Assembly: GCA_024233435.1 (NCBI GenBank)
Contig: JACKPQ010000002.1
Span: 248,001-312,000, forward strand
Direction: 5' to 3'
Source of the DNA: Chlamydiales bacterium
Lineage (GTDB): Bacteria > Chlamydiota > Chlamydiia > Chlamydiales > JACKPQ01
DNA length: 64,000 nt
Positions within the stretch are counted from its first letter, which is position 1; the number at the start of each line of letters is the position of its first letter. Position numbers and translations under genes: made by a program. The notes under the pieces were generated by a model that saw only the letters and a program-made list of their open reading frames with translations, was not told the origin of the DNA and did no database searches. Shown here piece by piece: positions 16,946-25,889 of this stretch.

Positions 16946-18369
16946 GTGAGTGTATATCCCGCTCCAGTGCGTTGAAAGTCAATATCTCGTTGAGTATCTA
17001 TCAGAGTTGTGTCAGTTTTTAGGGTGTCGATAAGCAATGTTGCTGAAGTAGGTGATGGGATAGAGAGTTCTAAAGAAAGAGTGCCATCGTAGCGTGTGTT
17101 AATATGGTTGAGAGTGGGGTAGGTATCAAGCTCATAATGGAGCGATGAGATCTCTATTCCATGAGTTGGATCAGAGAAGATTGGATGCGTGGAAAGGTAA
17201 GCTAAAATTTCGGTCACTGCAGGTATCTCTAAATTAACTGGGAAAAATCCCTTTTGCTTTCTGAGGTAGGCTTTCAATTGCCCAATTTTGTAATCGAGGC
17301 GTTTTTGCACATCAGATTCGTGACAGAAGGCAAGATCGTTTGAGTTTAAATGATTTGAGCTTTCAATGAAGCTCGTGATGTACTTTTCTATGTTTTTTGC
17401 ATTGCTCTTTAGCAGAGCACTCGTAGTAATTTGAGATGTAAGGGCAAGCAAAGCTGAAAGAAAAAAAGTTAGGCATAGTTTTTTTCCTAATTTGCCCAAG
17501 TGATGCGATGAGGTGTAACTGCCCTGTCGAAATTGGCATGTCTTTTCATCTTTCATAGCAGTGTCTAGGCCAAGTCCAATTGCAATGGCATAGCGGGCAT
17601 AAGATTTCTCAATGCGCTCTTTTACAAGGATCATATCAGAGCCTTCAATCTGATCATTGACAAGGTCATCAGCAGATCCCAAGGTCAAAATTTGCCAATG
17701 TAAAGCGGCTTTACATTTGGATTTTAAGAAGTGAATGGAGCGATCCAGTTCATAGGAAAATCGCGCTCTAACATCTGATGGATCAGTTGCCTGCTCTAAA
17801 GTTGCAGTTCCAATCGAAAAGGCTGTCGTCCCCACAATTTGACCTTGATTTTTTGCGATTAAGAGTGTTTCTGAAGGGGCAACAAAAATTGCAATATAGG
17901 GGTCAAGCTTGGGATAGAAATGGGCGACATAACGCTCCAGTGCAACTGCGTGGCTGGAAACCCAGTGTGCACTTAATCCTAGATTTTGTAGCTTTTTAAG
18001 ATGTGATTCAATGGTTTTGGTATGCGTGGCCAAAGCGTGAATGTGCGTTGTCGATTTATCAACGGGAGTAAATGTAGTTAGAATAATCAATTCATTGATT
18101 GGGTAAGGAAATTGGCTCTCGAGTTGAAATGGCAGAGCTTGTTTCAAGGCGCGTTTTTTGCAAAGAGGCATATCAAAAGAGCGCATCAAGACGTCTTTCA
18201 CAGAGAGGCCTGTTGTCAGCTCGGTCTGCCTGCCAATAAAATCGCTCGACAAAAGCGCAGCAGAACTATCAATTTTTTTGACAAGATCGACCTTCAAGCC
18301 ATTTTTTGCTTTTTTTATTAGAGCAAGATAAATGGTGTTTTGGTCAATGTGCAGGCCGACATTTGGCAT
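16918..18369 (-). CDS. PilM/GspL-like actin-fold protein (CT646-like)
   Basis: A 483-residue protein whose first 300 residues look like the actin/HSP70-fold ATPase of PilM or cytosolic GspL. Features are the opening MPNVGLHIDQNTIYLALI, ALPFQLESQFPYPINELII (as in the PilM Q-x-E-x-x-x-P-x-P motif) and HWVSSHAVALERYV. A single membrane segment lies near residues 305-325 (LCLTFFLSALLALTSQI), followed by a PilN-like periplasmic region. It therefore looks like a PilM-PilN fusion. With the two downstream genes it resembles the inner-membrane platform of type II secretion or type IV pili. The 19-bp palindrome lies inside the coding sequence. Confidence 0.65.
   Translation of the reverse strand: MPNVGLHIDQNTIYLALIKKAKNGLKVDLVKKIDSSAALLSSDFIGRQTELTTGLSVKDVLMRSFDMPLCKKRALKQALPFQLESQFPYPINELIILTTFTPVDKSTTHIHALATHTKTIESHLKKLQNLGLSAHWVSSHAVALERYVAHFYPKLDPYIAIFVAPSETLLIAKNQGQIVGTTAFSIGTATLEQATDPSDVRARFSYELDRSIHFLKSKCKAALHWQILTLGSADDLVNDQIEGSDMILVKERIEKSYARYAIAIGLGLDTAMKDEKTCQFRQGSYTSSHHLGKLGKKLCLTFFLSALLALTSQITTSALLKSNAKNIEKYITSFIESSNHLNSNDLAFCHESDVQKRLDYKIGQLKAYLRKQKGFFPVNLEIPAVTEILAYLSTHPIFSDPTHGIEISSLHYELDTYPTLNHINTRYDGTLSLELSIPSPTSATLLIDTLKTDTTLIDTQRDIDFQRTGAGYTLTCHLKRSNR
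17698..17716. repeat. Perfect inverted pair of the TGTAAAGCC word, intragenic
   Basis: ATGTAAAGCGGCTTTACAT is the reverse complement of the 2586-2604 palindrome. It lies in the middle of the PilM-like coding sequence, where a terminator would be harmful, so its conservation is better explained by selection on the DNA word itself. It encodes KAALH in that gene. Confidence 0.8.
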
Positions 18370-18427
18370 GAATAGATCCCAATTACATTACAAGATCTAT
18401 ATAGTAACAAATTATGGTGTTGTTGGT

Positions 18428-18793
18428 CTAGTTCGATTCTTGGGGTTGGCCTGGTGTAGTGTTCTGCTTTGGAATTGGGCAGATGCGGTAGCCATCAGAG
18501 CTGTTGGCGCTGACAAAAGCTCCCGCTCCCACGTTTGTCACAATCCCAAATTCTTTACCATTTTCACAGTACCAAATGACAGTATAAGGAGTTTGAGAGA
18601 AGGACTGTCCCCCCGAATAGCTATCTTGCCATGTGAGTTGGTGTTGAGGAAGGATGGTAAAAGTTCCTTGATTCTCACCAGTAGCAGATAGCACTGTTGC
18701 TTGGAGCTTGAAGGCACTATCATTAAACAATGTCACTGAGTTGCAAAACAGTGGTAGGCAAAAAAAACCAAGTACCCAAACAAATTTCTTCAT
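18428..18793 (-). CDS. Small secreted beta-rich hypothetical protein
   Basis: A 121-residue protein with a clear signal peptide (MKKFVWVLGFFCLPLFCNS). A compact beta-rich domain follows, containing VTLFNDSAFKLQATVLSATG and WYCENGKEFGIVTNVGAGAF, and a Pro/Gln-rich tail. Alternating strands and the VTLFNDS opening suggest an immunoglobulin- or lectin-like sandwich, but I recognise no family. It sits 58 bp upstream of the PilM-like operon on the same strand and could be its first gene. Two cysteines in the mature part (WYCE and RICP) could form a disulphide. Confidence 0.65.
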   Translation of the reverse strand: MKKFVWVLGFFCLPLFCNSVTLFNDSAFKLQATVLSATGENQGTFTILPQHQLTWQDSYSGGQSFSQTPYTVIWYCENGKEFGIVTNVGAGAFVSANSSDGYRICPIPKQNTTPGQPQESN

Positions 18794-19025
18794 AAAATCC
18801 CCTACACCAGAAATATCATAAAAGGGCTTTTTTACACCAAATTAAAAAGCGCTAGAAAAGCAGTAATATTATCTTTAAAGAAGATTAAGCTCGACCTACC
18901 TTTGAACCAAAAATAGGCAGCTGAAATTTTAAATAAAATGAGTGTGTTTCAAATGAATTTACATATTAAATAAGTTGAGCTTATATAGAAATTATGATAG
19001 AATTCACCCAAGAATAACCTAGGGG

Positions 19026-20204
19026 ATGTCTAACATATTAGAAGTAAATAGAATTTATAGTAGAACCGCCGATTGTATTCGATCGAATCCTGTGCCTATA
19101 TTTTTAACGATTACAGGTATCGCTTTGGCAGCCCTATTCTTCCTTTGCCGACATAAAAGAGAGAAAGATGGTATCGCGCCTCAAGCTGGGAGGCAGGTTA
19201 GACCGATTGAGGGCCACAAAGGTCCGGATTGCATCGTAAGAGGGGAAAATAGTGTCGCGCCTCAAGCTGGGAGGCGGGTTAGGCCGATTAGGGACCAAAA
19301 AAGGTCGAATTGCACCGCCGATCTTGCTAATAAATTGTGTGAGCGCATTATGGGAAAAAGATGCGTAAAAGGTGCATATCAATCTATTTATTCTGAGCGT
19401 TTTAAGCGTTATAAAGAGCTTTCCCGAATTCCAGGTGACATATTTTTACAGCGAGGTAGTTGGCTGAGCTTGGGAAGTTGTAAAATTTATTTAAATTCGT
19501 TTAGGGAGAACTTGTCACCTATTGAATGTTGCGTGATTGGTCAGGCTCTTTTTACATATCTAGGTCATAGTCCTGAATGGATTCCAATACCTGAAGGTTA
19601 CTCAACTGCTGCAAAAGACTTTATGGATACAATCGATCTGTGCTCGCATTTAAAAAATCTCAAAGATGATGGTAATTTATCAGCACGTGACTACTGGGAA
19701 GAGCTTAGAGATACGGTTTATCTGATGAATGGATTAGATAAATACAATAAGAATATTGATGATTCAAAAGAAACGAGGCTAACATCTGATGCTTTGCAAG
19801 CGTGTGCTGACGCGCTTTGCGATCAAAGGATATTAGCAAAGGATTTTAAAGAGGAACTTGTAAATTTTGTGATGGAACTAGATCTCGATGATGCCAGTAA
19901 ACCCATTTCACAAAATGGACAAGCTTTGATTTCAGAGATGATAAAGATTGCTGGTCGACCTGAAGATAACGATAAATCTATCAAAATAATAACGCTGATC
20001 TCAGGATTTTTCTCTTTTAGATTCAGTATTCTCGAGACCAGATACAATGGCCCCTTTCCTAACTCTTCATACGATTTTTCGGAGCAGATAAAGGCTGTTC
20101 TTGAGCTTGCAAACAACAAGGGAATAGAAAACGAAATTATATCGAAGCTAGAAACTGCTCTCCGTGACAGTCTGGCTGGAAATCTGGTGCCCCAAATAGC
20201 CTAA
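19026..20204 (+). CDS. Hypothetical membrane-anchored protein with internal repeat
   Basis: A 392-residue protein, not recognised. One membrane span near residues 22-41 (PVPIFLTITGIALAALFFLC) is followed by a basic linker containing two copies of a 27-residue repeat (APQAGRQVRPI and APQAGRRVRPI). A largely helical C-terminal domain of about 290 residues comes next. AGGGG precedes the ATG at 19026. The domain order (short N-tail, span, repeat linker, helical domain) resembles chlamydial inclusion-membrane or effector proteins in general layout, but without the bilobed hydrophobic motif of Inc proteins. It has no operon partner and converges with the NYN gene. Confidence 0.6.
   Translation: MSNILEVNRIYSRTADCIRSNPVPIFLTITGIALAALFFLCRHKREKDGIAPQAGRQVRPIEGHKGPDCIVRGENSVAPQAGRRVRPIRDQKRSNCTADLANKLCERIMGKRCVKGAYQSIYSERFKRYKELSRIPGDIFLQRGSWLSLGSCKIYLNSFRENLSPIECCVIGQALFTYLGHSPEWIPIPEGYSTAAKDFMDTIDLCSHLKNLKDDGNLSARDYWEELRDTVYLMNGLDKYNKNIDDSKETRLTSDALQACADALCDQRILAKDFKEELVNFVMELDLDDASKPISQNGQALISEMIKIAGRPEDNDKSIKIITLISGFFSFRFSILETRYNGPFPNSSYDFSEQIKAVLELANNKGIENEIISKLETALRDSLAGNLVPQIA
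19174..19314 (+). repeat. Tandem 81-bp repeat (two units) inside a coding region
   Basis: TCGCGCCTCAAGCTGGGAGG starts at 19174 and again at 19255, a period of 81 bases (27 codons). The first 40 bases of the units differ at only a few positions; the ends drift more. The in-frame period keeps the reading frame, so copy number could expand or contract without breaking the protein. Confidence 0.8.
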
Positions 20205-20214
20205 TTTTTGCTTG

Positions 20215-20688
20215 TTACTCAAGGCGCTCTTCAAAGATGCGCTGCAGCTCTTCATCGTAGGCAGGGTCATGAGGAGTCTGCTTGGTGGGTGGATGCTTTT
20301 TGCGGTTTTTGCGCCGCATTTTTTGTAAGAATGGCGCGCACATCATGGTTTTTGCATGTAAAGCCAGGCTAGAAGCCCGCAGCTCAGCGTCATCTGACAC
20401 GACGACCGTGTCTTTTGGGTTTTTTGCCCCTTCGATGATCTCTAGAATATAGCGATCAGCGCACATTCCGTGGGGGGAAAAGACGATCTCAATGCCATTT
20501 CGATCGTGGAGATGGGGAAATGATCCAAGATGGGTGGTCCCGCTGTCAAATACGATGGTTGCTCGCATATGCAATTGGACTAGATCTTCGATGAGGACTT
20601 CGATCAGGGCCTCTCTTGAATGCTCTATGGGATGGGGCTTGAGCTCTAAGGCAAAGAGCAAGTTGTAGCCGTCAATTATGTAGCGCAA
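20215..20688 (-). CDS. YacP-like NYN-domain nuclease
   Basis: A NYN (PIN-like) domain protein of about 157 residues. The start of the fold is RYIIDGYNLLFALEL, with the metal-binding Asp. It is followed by ATIVFDSGT, IEIVFSPHG, ADRYILEIIEG and VVVSDDAELR, the usual four acidic positions. YacP/Rae1 homologues act as ribosome-associated RNases in Firmicutes; activity here is unproven. The start is taken at TTG 20688, which overlaps the rdgB stop and begins just before the first strand. The longer upstream frame is a basic, Pro-rich stretch lying inside rdgB and is probably not translated. Confidence 0.75.
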   Translation of the reverse strand: MRYIIDGYNLLFALELKPHPIEHSREALIEVLIEDLVQLHMRATIVFDSGTTHLGSFPHLHDRNGIEIVFSPHGMCADRYILEIIEGAKNPKDTVVVSDDAELRASSLALHAKTMMCAPFLQKMRRKNRKKHPPTKQTPHDPAYDEELQRIFEERLE

Positions 20689-21278
20689 GGCAGTGTTTCT
20701 AAGGCTGGAAGGAGCTTGTCTAGGGCTTTTCGGCGATGGGAAATGCGGTTTTTTATTTCTGGCTCGAGCTCTGCAAGGGTTTTGCCGTAGTCCCATTTGA
20801 CAAAGATGGGATCATAGCCAAATCCTTGGCCTCCTTTTTCCTCTAAGATTAAAAATCCTTCGCAGGTCCCGCGCACGGATTTGATCAAGCCGTTTGGTGA
20901 TGCTAGAGCTAGCGCGCATTCATAATAGCCAGAACGCTCTTCTTGCTTAAGGCGAGAGAGGTTTTCAATGAGCTTTTTTCGGTTGTCTTTGTCAGTAGCT
21001 TCTTCGCCAGCGTAGCGGCGGCTATAGATGCCTGGATCTCCGTTGAGCGCTGGAATGACAAGGCCAGAATCATCGGCTAGAACGAGCTTGTTCAGGGCTT
21101 TGGCAGCGTGCAAGGCTTTTGCAATGGCATTCTCTTCAAAAGTGGAACCTGCCTCTTCAGGGGGCTTGTAATCAGCAAAATCTCGGAGTGAATAGATGTC
21201 TAATTGTGAAAACTCTTTGAGCATAGATCGCAATTCAAGAGTCTTGTGTAAATTGCGTGTAGCTAAAACGAGTTCCAT
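20676..21278 (-). CDS. rdgB: XTP/dITP pyrophosphatase
   Basis: A HAM1/RdgB-family house-cleaning enzyme hydrolysing dITP, ITP and XTP so that they are not built into DNA or RNA. It begins MELVLATRNLHKTLEL, with the SxNxxK-like motif present as TRNLHK. It then has GSTFEENAIAKA, LADDSGLVIPALNGDPGIYSRRYAG, and GFGYDPIFV, the family signature. About 200 residues. The start at 21278 fits the family N-terminus better than an ATG four codons earlier. It sits downstream of greA, and its end overlaps the NYN gene start, so a greA-rdgB-NYN operon is likely. Confidence 0.94.
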   Translation of the reverse strand: MELVLATRNLHKTLELRSMLKEFSQLDIYSLRDFADYKPPEEAGSTFEENAIAKALHAAKALNKLVLADDSGLVIPALNGDPGIYSRRYAGEEATDKDNRKKLIENLSRLKQEERSGYYECALALASPNGLIKSVRGTCEGFLILEEKGGQGFGYDPIFVKWDYGKTLAELEPEIKNRISHRRKALDKLLPALETLPCAT

Positions 21279-21293
21279 AAACACGATCATAGC

Positions 21294-23447
21294 CTATGCA
21301 AAATAATTAAGGATAGTCAAAACTGTATATCGGTTGCTCTGATACTCGAAAGACTCTCCAACTTTTTTTCCCATCATCTCCTGGGCAAAACGGGATTGGA
21401 TGGACAGAATATTTTTTTCAGGATCTGCATCCCAAGGGCCAAGTAGCGTAAATGTGACTTTATTTTTACTTGAGTCTTCACATTCGACAACACATCCAGG
21501 ACTCACCTCGTTTGTATTTACAAGTGTTTTATTCAAGACTTGCGTTTTGGCAATTTTGTCGGAGAGTGTTTTTAACTCTGATTGGAGACGGTCGCGTCTT
21601 TCACAAGCGGCTTTAAACTCTGCATTTTCTCTTAGGTCACCATGGGATCTGGCCTCTTCAATTTCTTTTGCATTTTCAACCATTTCCCTGGAGCCAATTT
21701 CATCAATACGCCCTTTGACTTTGTCCAGGCCTTTTTGTGTTGTCCAGATGATTTCTAAGGCGGGCTCTTCATGGTGGTTTTTGCGCAATTTTTTAAGCTT
21801 GGGGTGCGCAACTTCTGCAAGAGAGTGTAAAATTTTGATGTCCTGCTCTTCGATCGATGGGCATTTGGAGGCGAGCAGCAAAAATTCTTGAACATCTGCT
21901 TGGGAGGATTCGCTCATGATTTTACGGACAAGAGCAAAGCGTCCTTTGGTTAGAATGGCATACATTTTTTTTACTGCATCGCGGTCGCCCTGGCTATCCA
22001 AATGGCCCATCAAAATCAAGAAAGCTTCAAAGAAGCGTGAGCGTCCTTCAGCAGAATTAAAAGGTAATGTATTTTTGGTCATGATTTTTTGAAAATACCA
22101 AATGACGGTCTGGGGGTATTTGATGGGGTCTTTGAGCAATTCTTCAAGCTTTGCTTCTACAGCTGCGGTTTGAGAGACTGCTAAAAGCTCTGTCAAAATA
22201 TATTCGCGCAAAGAACCGGTTTCCAGCGAGAGGAAAAGGTCGAGGAAAATCGCTTGCCAGTCAGGTTTATAGGCTTGAATCATTACAAGAGTACGTTTTT
22301 TGTTAGCGATGACATCCATTTGATCGATGAGGTTTTTGATGTTGCTAACAGAATGGATAAGTTCTTGGATTGGTGGATAGTCTTTGATATCTCCTAAGTC
22401 TTGTAAGTAGTAGTGCAACTGCAATTTTTGTGCAGTGCTCACTTCTGGATAAGCTAGGACTTCTGTTAATTTTGTTTGGAGTAGTTGTTTAAAATCAAAA
22501 TTCTTCAGTGTTTGAGGGAAGTCGCGCATATGGGCATAAACGAGTTGAATCAGCGTTTCGGCATCGGGTTTGTCCTCTAGTGTTTTTTGAAAGCGATCTT
22601 CATGAGATAGTGCAGCTCTTCGTATTTTGAAAGGTGACTTAGAGTCGGCAGGGGTTTCAATTTTGGTATCTTTTTTCAGCTTGGTTCTAACGTTTTGCCA
22701 CCACTTGACCCACTCATCCTGCGGAATCACAAGCTCGCACATTTCATCTTTGATATCAGAGGCAGTCTTAGGTCCTAGGTCTCGAAGCAACATATGGATA
22801 ACTTCTAAAGGGTCTTCTTTCGCTTTGTTTTCTAAATAGTCAGGTCTTCCAAAGCGCATGGCAAGGAAGTGGGTACTTGGGATGGGATAAAGTGTTTTAA
22901 AAGCATTTTCAAAAGAGAAATCTTTTTGGCCGCTTACGTAATCAAACTCTAAGCTCAGCTGCTCGCGCAAAAAAGAGACATCCATAATCTCTCCAACGCC
23001 CCAACCTGCTGTGTGATAGACGAAATTACCTGGGTTCATGTGATGGAGAAGTTCATATTTACTGATGGCTCCGCGGCAGTCAGTGCGATCTCGAAGACCT
23101 ATTAATTTCATGTTGTCGACAAAACGAGGCTCTGTTTCAAAACACTTTTCTAGATAGTTGATCGCTAAATCCATAAGGGTTTCGGAATCGGTTGTTTGCA
23201 AGTCAAAGATGAGTTTTAAGATATAATGGCTTGACTCACGGTCTTCTATTTGTTCCCAAAGACCTAAAATTTGTTCGACATACTTTCCAAAGCCAGGTGC
23301 AAAAGGTGCTTTGAGCGCAGCTTCTAAAATAAACTGGAGCTCACTTGGGTCAACTTCGTCCCCCATGCAGTACTCTTCCCAGAGGGTTACAAAGGAGGGA
23401 AGGTCGTTATTTTGGATATGTTTTTCAAATTGTTTTAGATATTCCAT
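21294..23447 (-). CDS. greA: Long GreA-family transcription elongation factor
   Basis: The C-terminal part is a GreA/GreB protein. The coiled-coil shows ENAKEIEEARSHGDLRENAEF and ERRDRLQSELKTL, with the acidic tip motif that reactivates backtracked RNA polymerase. The C-terminal FKBP-like domain shows SPGCVVECEDSSKNKVTFTL. Ordinary GreA is about 160 residues; this protein is about 717. It has a roughly 550-residue helical N-terminal extension of unknown role, the arrangement known for chlamydial CT636. The start at 23447 (MEYLKQFEKHIQNND) is preferred over an upstream ATG. It is divergent from nqrA. Confidence 0.92.
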   Translation of the reverse strand: MEYLKQFEKHIQNNDLPSFVTLWEEYCMGDEVDPSELQFILEAALKAPFAPGFGKYVEQILGLWEQIEDRESSHYILKLIFDLQTTDSETLMDLAINYLEKCFETEPRFVDNMKLIGLRDRTDCRGAISKYELLHHMNPGNFVYHTAGWGVGEIMDVSFLREQLSLEFDYVSGQKDFSFENAFKTLYPIPSTHFLAMRFGRPDYLENKAKEDPLEVIHMLLRDLGPKTASDIKDEMCELVIPQDEWVKWWQNVRTKLKKDTKIETPADSKSPFKIRRAALSHEDRFQKTLEDKPDAETLIQLVYAHMRDFPQTLKNFDFKQLLQTKLTEVLAYPEVSTAQKLQLHYYLQDLGDIKDYPPIQELIHSVSNIKNLIDQMDVIANKKRTLVMIQAYKPDWQAIFLDLFLSLETGSLREYILTELLAVSQTAAVEAKLEELLKDPIKYPQTVIWYFQKIMTKNTLPFNSAEGRSRFFEAFLILMGHLDSQGDRDAVKKMYAILTKGRFALVRKIMSESSQADVQEFLLLASKCPSIEEQDIKILHSLAEVAHPKLKKLRKNHHEEPALEIIWTTQKGLDKVKGRIDEIGSREMVENAKEIEEARSHGDLRENAEFKAACERRDRLQSELKTLSDKIAKTQVLNKTLVNTNEVSPGCVVECEDSSKNKVTFTLLGPWDADPEKNILSIQSRFAQEMMGKKVGESFEYQSNRYTVLTILNYFA

Positions 23448-23511
23448 AGCGCTCTTGTTTATTACATTTGTGAACTGTAGTATAGGAAGGTAGGGATTAT
23501 TATACAAGGCA

Positions 23512-24834
23512 ATGGAAATTCGCTTAAAAAAAGGGCTTGATTTACCACTGGCAGGTAAACCTCAAGGGAGTGTCCGGGATGGGCCATTGCCAAAACGCAT
23601 TGGCATAGATGTCTCCTCTTTGGGCGGCATGAGCTTTAAGCTCCATGTAAAGCCGGGCGATTTGGTCAATGTTGGCGATCCGATAATCGAGGATAAGGCT
23701 TGTCAGGGTCGTATGTTCATTACTCCGGTCGCAGGTAAAGTCATCGACGTCGTTCGAGGCGATAAGCGCCGCATTCTCCATGTAATTATTGAGTGTCCAG
23801 CTAGTCAAGGCCAGCTCCCTTTCAGTCCTTTATCCACAAGTAATCGTTCAGAGCTCATTGAGCATCTTAAACGGTGTGGAATCTTCGCCTCGATTTATCA
23901 ACGCCCTTGCTCGCGCCTTGCCGATCCGACAAAAACGCCCGAGGCAATTTTTGTTAAGGCAATTGATTCCACCCCTTATGCGCCATCTCCTTTTCTCGAA
24001 ATCGATGCTATGCCAGATGAGTTTATTGCTGGAATCGAAGCTCTTAAACTCTTAACTGATGGCCCGGTCCATATCATGACCGATCGTCCATCCGATTTGC
24101 AAAATGCTCATGTCTGCAAAGGCCCTCATCCTATTGCAAACCTTTCCATCCATATCGAAAAACTAAAACCTATCCGCAGTGTTAAACAAAATATTTGGAC
24201 AATCCATGCGCACCATGTCATTGCTATTGGAAAGTTATTAAAAACAGGGCAGCTTTACACCACGCGGATCGTCTCTGTTGCTGGTGAAGGTGTTTGCGAA
24301 GAGGCTCGTGGGTACTACCGCATTGTGGATGGGCAATCCATTGAAGAAATCTTGGAAAATAAGCTCTCAAACCAAGCTTGTCGGATCATTTCTGGAGATC
24401 CTTTGATGGGATGTAAAGCCAGCAAAAATGATTTTGTCGGCCGTGAGCATTTCACTCTTTGCGCAATCCCCGAGCAGCAGAAGCGCTCATTTCTTCACTT
24501 TCTTGGCTTAGGGCTTAGGCGCTTTACAGCAACGCGCACCTACCTTTCAGCCGCTCTACCCTCACATGCAAGCTCCCTTTCTACTGCTATGCACGGCGAA
24601 GAGCGCCCCTTTGTTGATAGCGCTTATTATGAAAAAGTGATGCCTCTGCGCATTCCAACCATGCAGCTGATCAAGGCAATTATTGCAGAAGATTTTGAAA
24701 AAGCTCTCGAGCTGGGGCTGCTAGAAGTGGACCCTGAAGATTTTGCGTTGCCCGCTTTCATCTGTCCCTCCAAAATACCGATGGTGGATATTGTTAGAGA
24801 TGGGCAGCAACGCTACATTGAGCAGTATTTATAA
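23512..24834 (+). CDS. nqrA: Na+-translocating NADH:quinone reductase subunit A
   Basis: NqrA is the cytosolic-side, quinone-interacting subunit of the Na+-pumping NADH dehydrogenase. The 440-residue sequence begins RLKKGLDLPLAGKP. It has the lipoyl-like segment FKLHVKPGDLVNVGDPII and TPVAGKVIDVVRGDKR. The later GEGVCEEARGYYRIVDGQ, SGDPLMG and C-terminal DPEDFALPAFICPSKIP are typical. In chlamydiae nqrA stands apart from nqrB-E, as here. It carries two TGTAAAGCC words in different reading frames (HVKP and CKAS). Its 3' end overlaps hemB by 41 bases, convergently. Confidence 0.94.
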   Translation: MEIRLKKGLDLPLAGKPQGSVRDGPLPKRIGIDVSSLGGMSFKLHVKPGDLVNVGDPIIEDKACQGRMFITPVAGKVIDVVRGDKRRILHVIIECPASQGQLPFSPLSTSNRSELIEHLKRCGIFASIYQRPCSRLADPTKTPEAIFVKAIDSTPYAPSPFLEIDAMPDEFIAGIEALKLLTDGPVHIMTDRPSDLQNAHVCKGPHPIANLSIHIEKLKPIRSVKQNIWTIHAHHVIAIGKLLKTGQLYTTRIVSVAGEGVCEEARGYYRIVDGQSIEEILENKLSNQACRIISGDPLMGCKASKNDFVGREHFTLCAIPEQQKRSFLHFLGLGLRRFTATRTYLSAALPSHASSLSTAMHGEERPFVDSAYYEKVMPLRIPTMQLIKAIIAEDFEKALELGLLEVDPEDFALPAFICPSKIPMVDIVRDGQQRYIEQYL

Positions 24835-25804
24835 CGCGTTCTAGTCGCTTATTTTCAAGCAAACGCTCTGCAGCATAGGTGAATATAAAACTTGCACCAG
24901 CGCGTTTAATAGCTAGAAGCGATTCAAAAAAAACGCGGTCTGCATCCAAAATACCGGCATTGTGGGCTGCCATGACCATGGCGTACTCGCCGCTGACGTG
25001 AAAGGCGCAAATGGGTAGCTGAAAGGTGGCCTTAAAATCCGAAATGATATCGAGGTAACTCAGTGCTGGCTTGACCATGAGCATATCAGCGCCCTCGTCT
25101 ACATCGAGCTGTCCCTCAAGAAGGGCTTCTTTTCGGTTGGCAGGATTCAGTTGGTACGATTTTTTATCACTTGCCACAAGCTTTGAGCCCAAAGCGCTGC
25201 GAAAGGGTGCGTAATAACTCGAGGCATATTTTGCTGCATAAGAGCAAATGCTCACCTGCTCAAACCCATGTAAATCCAGGATTTTTCGAATGGCCAGCAC
25301 ACGGCCATCCATCATGTCGCTTGGGGCGATGATGTCCGCTCCTGATTGGGCCAAGACAAGCGCTTGTTTTGCAAGTGCCTCAACGGAAAGATCGTTATGC
25401 ACATCCGCACCTTGCAAAAGGCCATCGTGACCGTGGGTAGTGTAAGGATCAAGGGCAACATCTGCGATGATGCATAAATCGGGTAGGTATTCTTTTAAAA
25501 GGCGGATTGTTTTAGGGATGAGTCCATCTGGTCTGGAGGCATAAGAGCCCAACTCATCTTTATTGCAGGGATCGATGCAAGGAAATAAGGCAATGGCTTT
25601 TATCCCTAAACCAATCAGATGCTCAGCGTGCTTGATCAACTCGCTGCAGTTGTAGCGCAGGATTCCGGGCATGCTTTTGATAGCTTGTGTTGGTCCATCT
25701 GTTACAAAAAGTGGGGCGACAAAATCATCGGCATTGAGTTGGGTCTCTTGCACAAGGGATCGGATGGCCTGAGATTTACGATTGCGGCGTGGGCGTTTAA
25801 GCAT
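24794..25804 (-). CDS. hemB: Delta-aminolevulinic acid dehydratase (porphobilinogen synthase)
   Basis: It condenses two aminolevulinic acids into porphobilinogen in haem synthesis. The TIM-barrel protein (336 residues) has LNADDFVAPLFVTDGP, FPCIDPCNKDELG, the YTTHGHDGLL segment, IIAPSDMMDGRV, the lysine region QLNPANRKEA, and the active-site Schiff-base Lys in GADMLMVKPALSYLDII. Its end converges with nqrA. The start region overlaps the 5' flank of the ThyX-like gene, so the two share a short divergent promoter region of about 85 bases. The order nqrA-hemB-thyX mirrors CT634-CT633-CT632 as I recall. Confidence 0.94.
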   Translation of the reverse strand: MLKRPRRNRKSQAIRSLVQETQLNADDFVAPLFVTDGPTQAIKSMPGILRYNCSELIKHAEHLIGLGIKAIALFPCIDPCNKDELGSYASRPDGLIPKTIRLLKEYLPDLCIIADVALDPYTTHGHDGLLQGADVHNDLSVEALAKQALVLAQSGADIIAPSDMMDGRVLAIRKILDLHGFEQVSICSYAAKYASSYYAPFRSALGSKLVASDKKSYQLNPANRKEALLEGQLDVDEGADMLMVKPALSYLDIISDFKATFQLPICAFHVSGEYAMVMAAHNAGILDADRVFFESLLAIKRAGASFIFTYAAERLLENKRLERVINTAQCSVAAHL

Positions 25805-25889
25805 AAAAGCTCCAATGGTTTTTTTCTTGCTATGGACATTGTCTTTATGTCATTCTGGGGGCTTAAGAGTCAAGAAAGGGGCCGACCAC

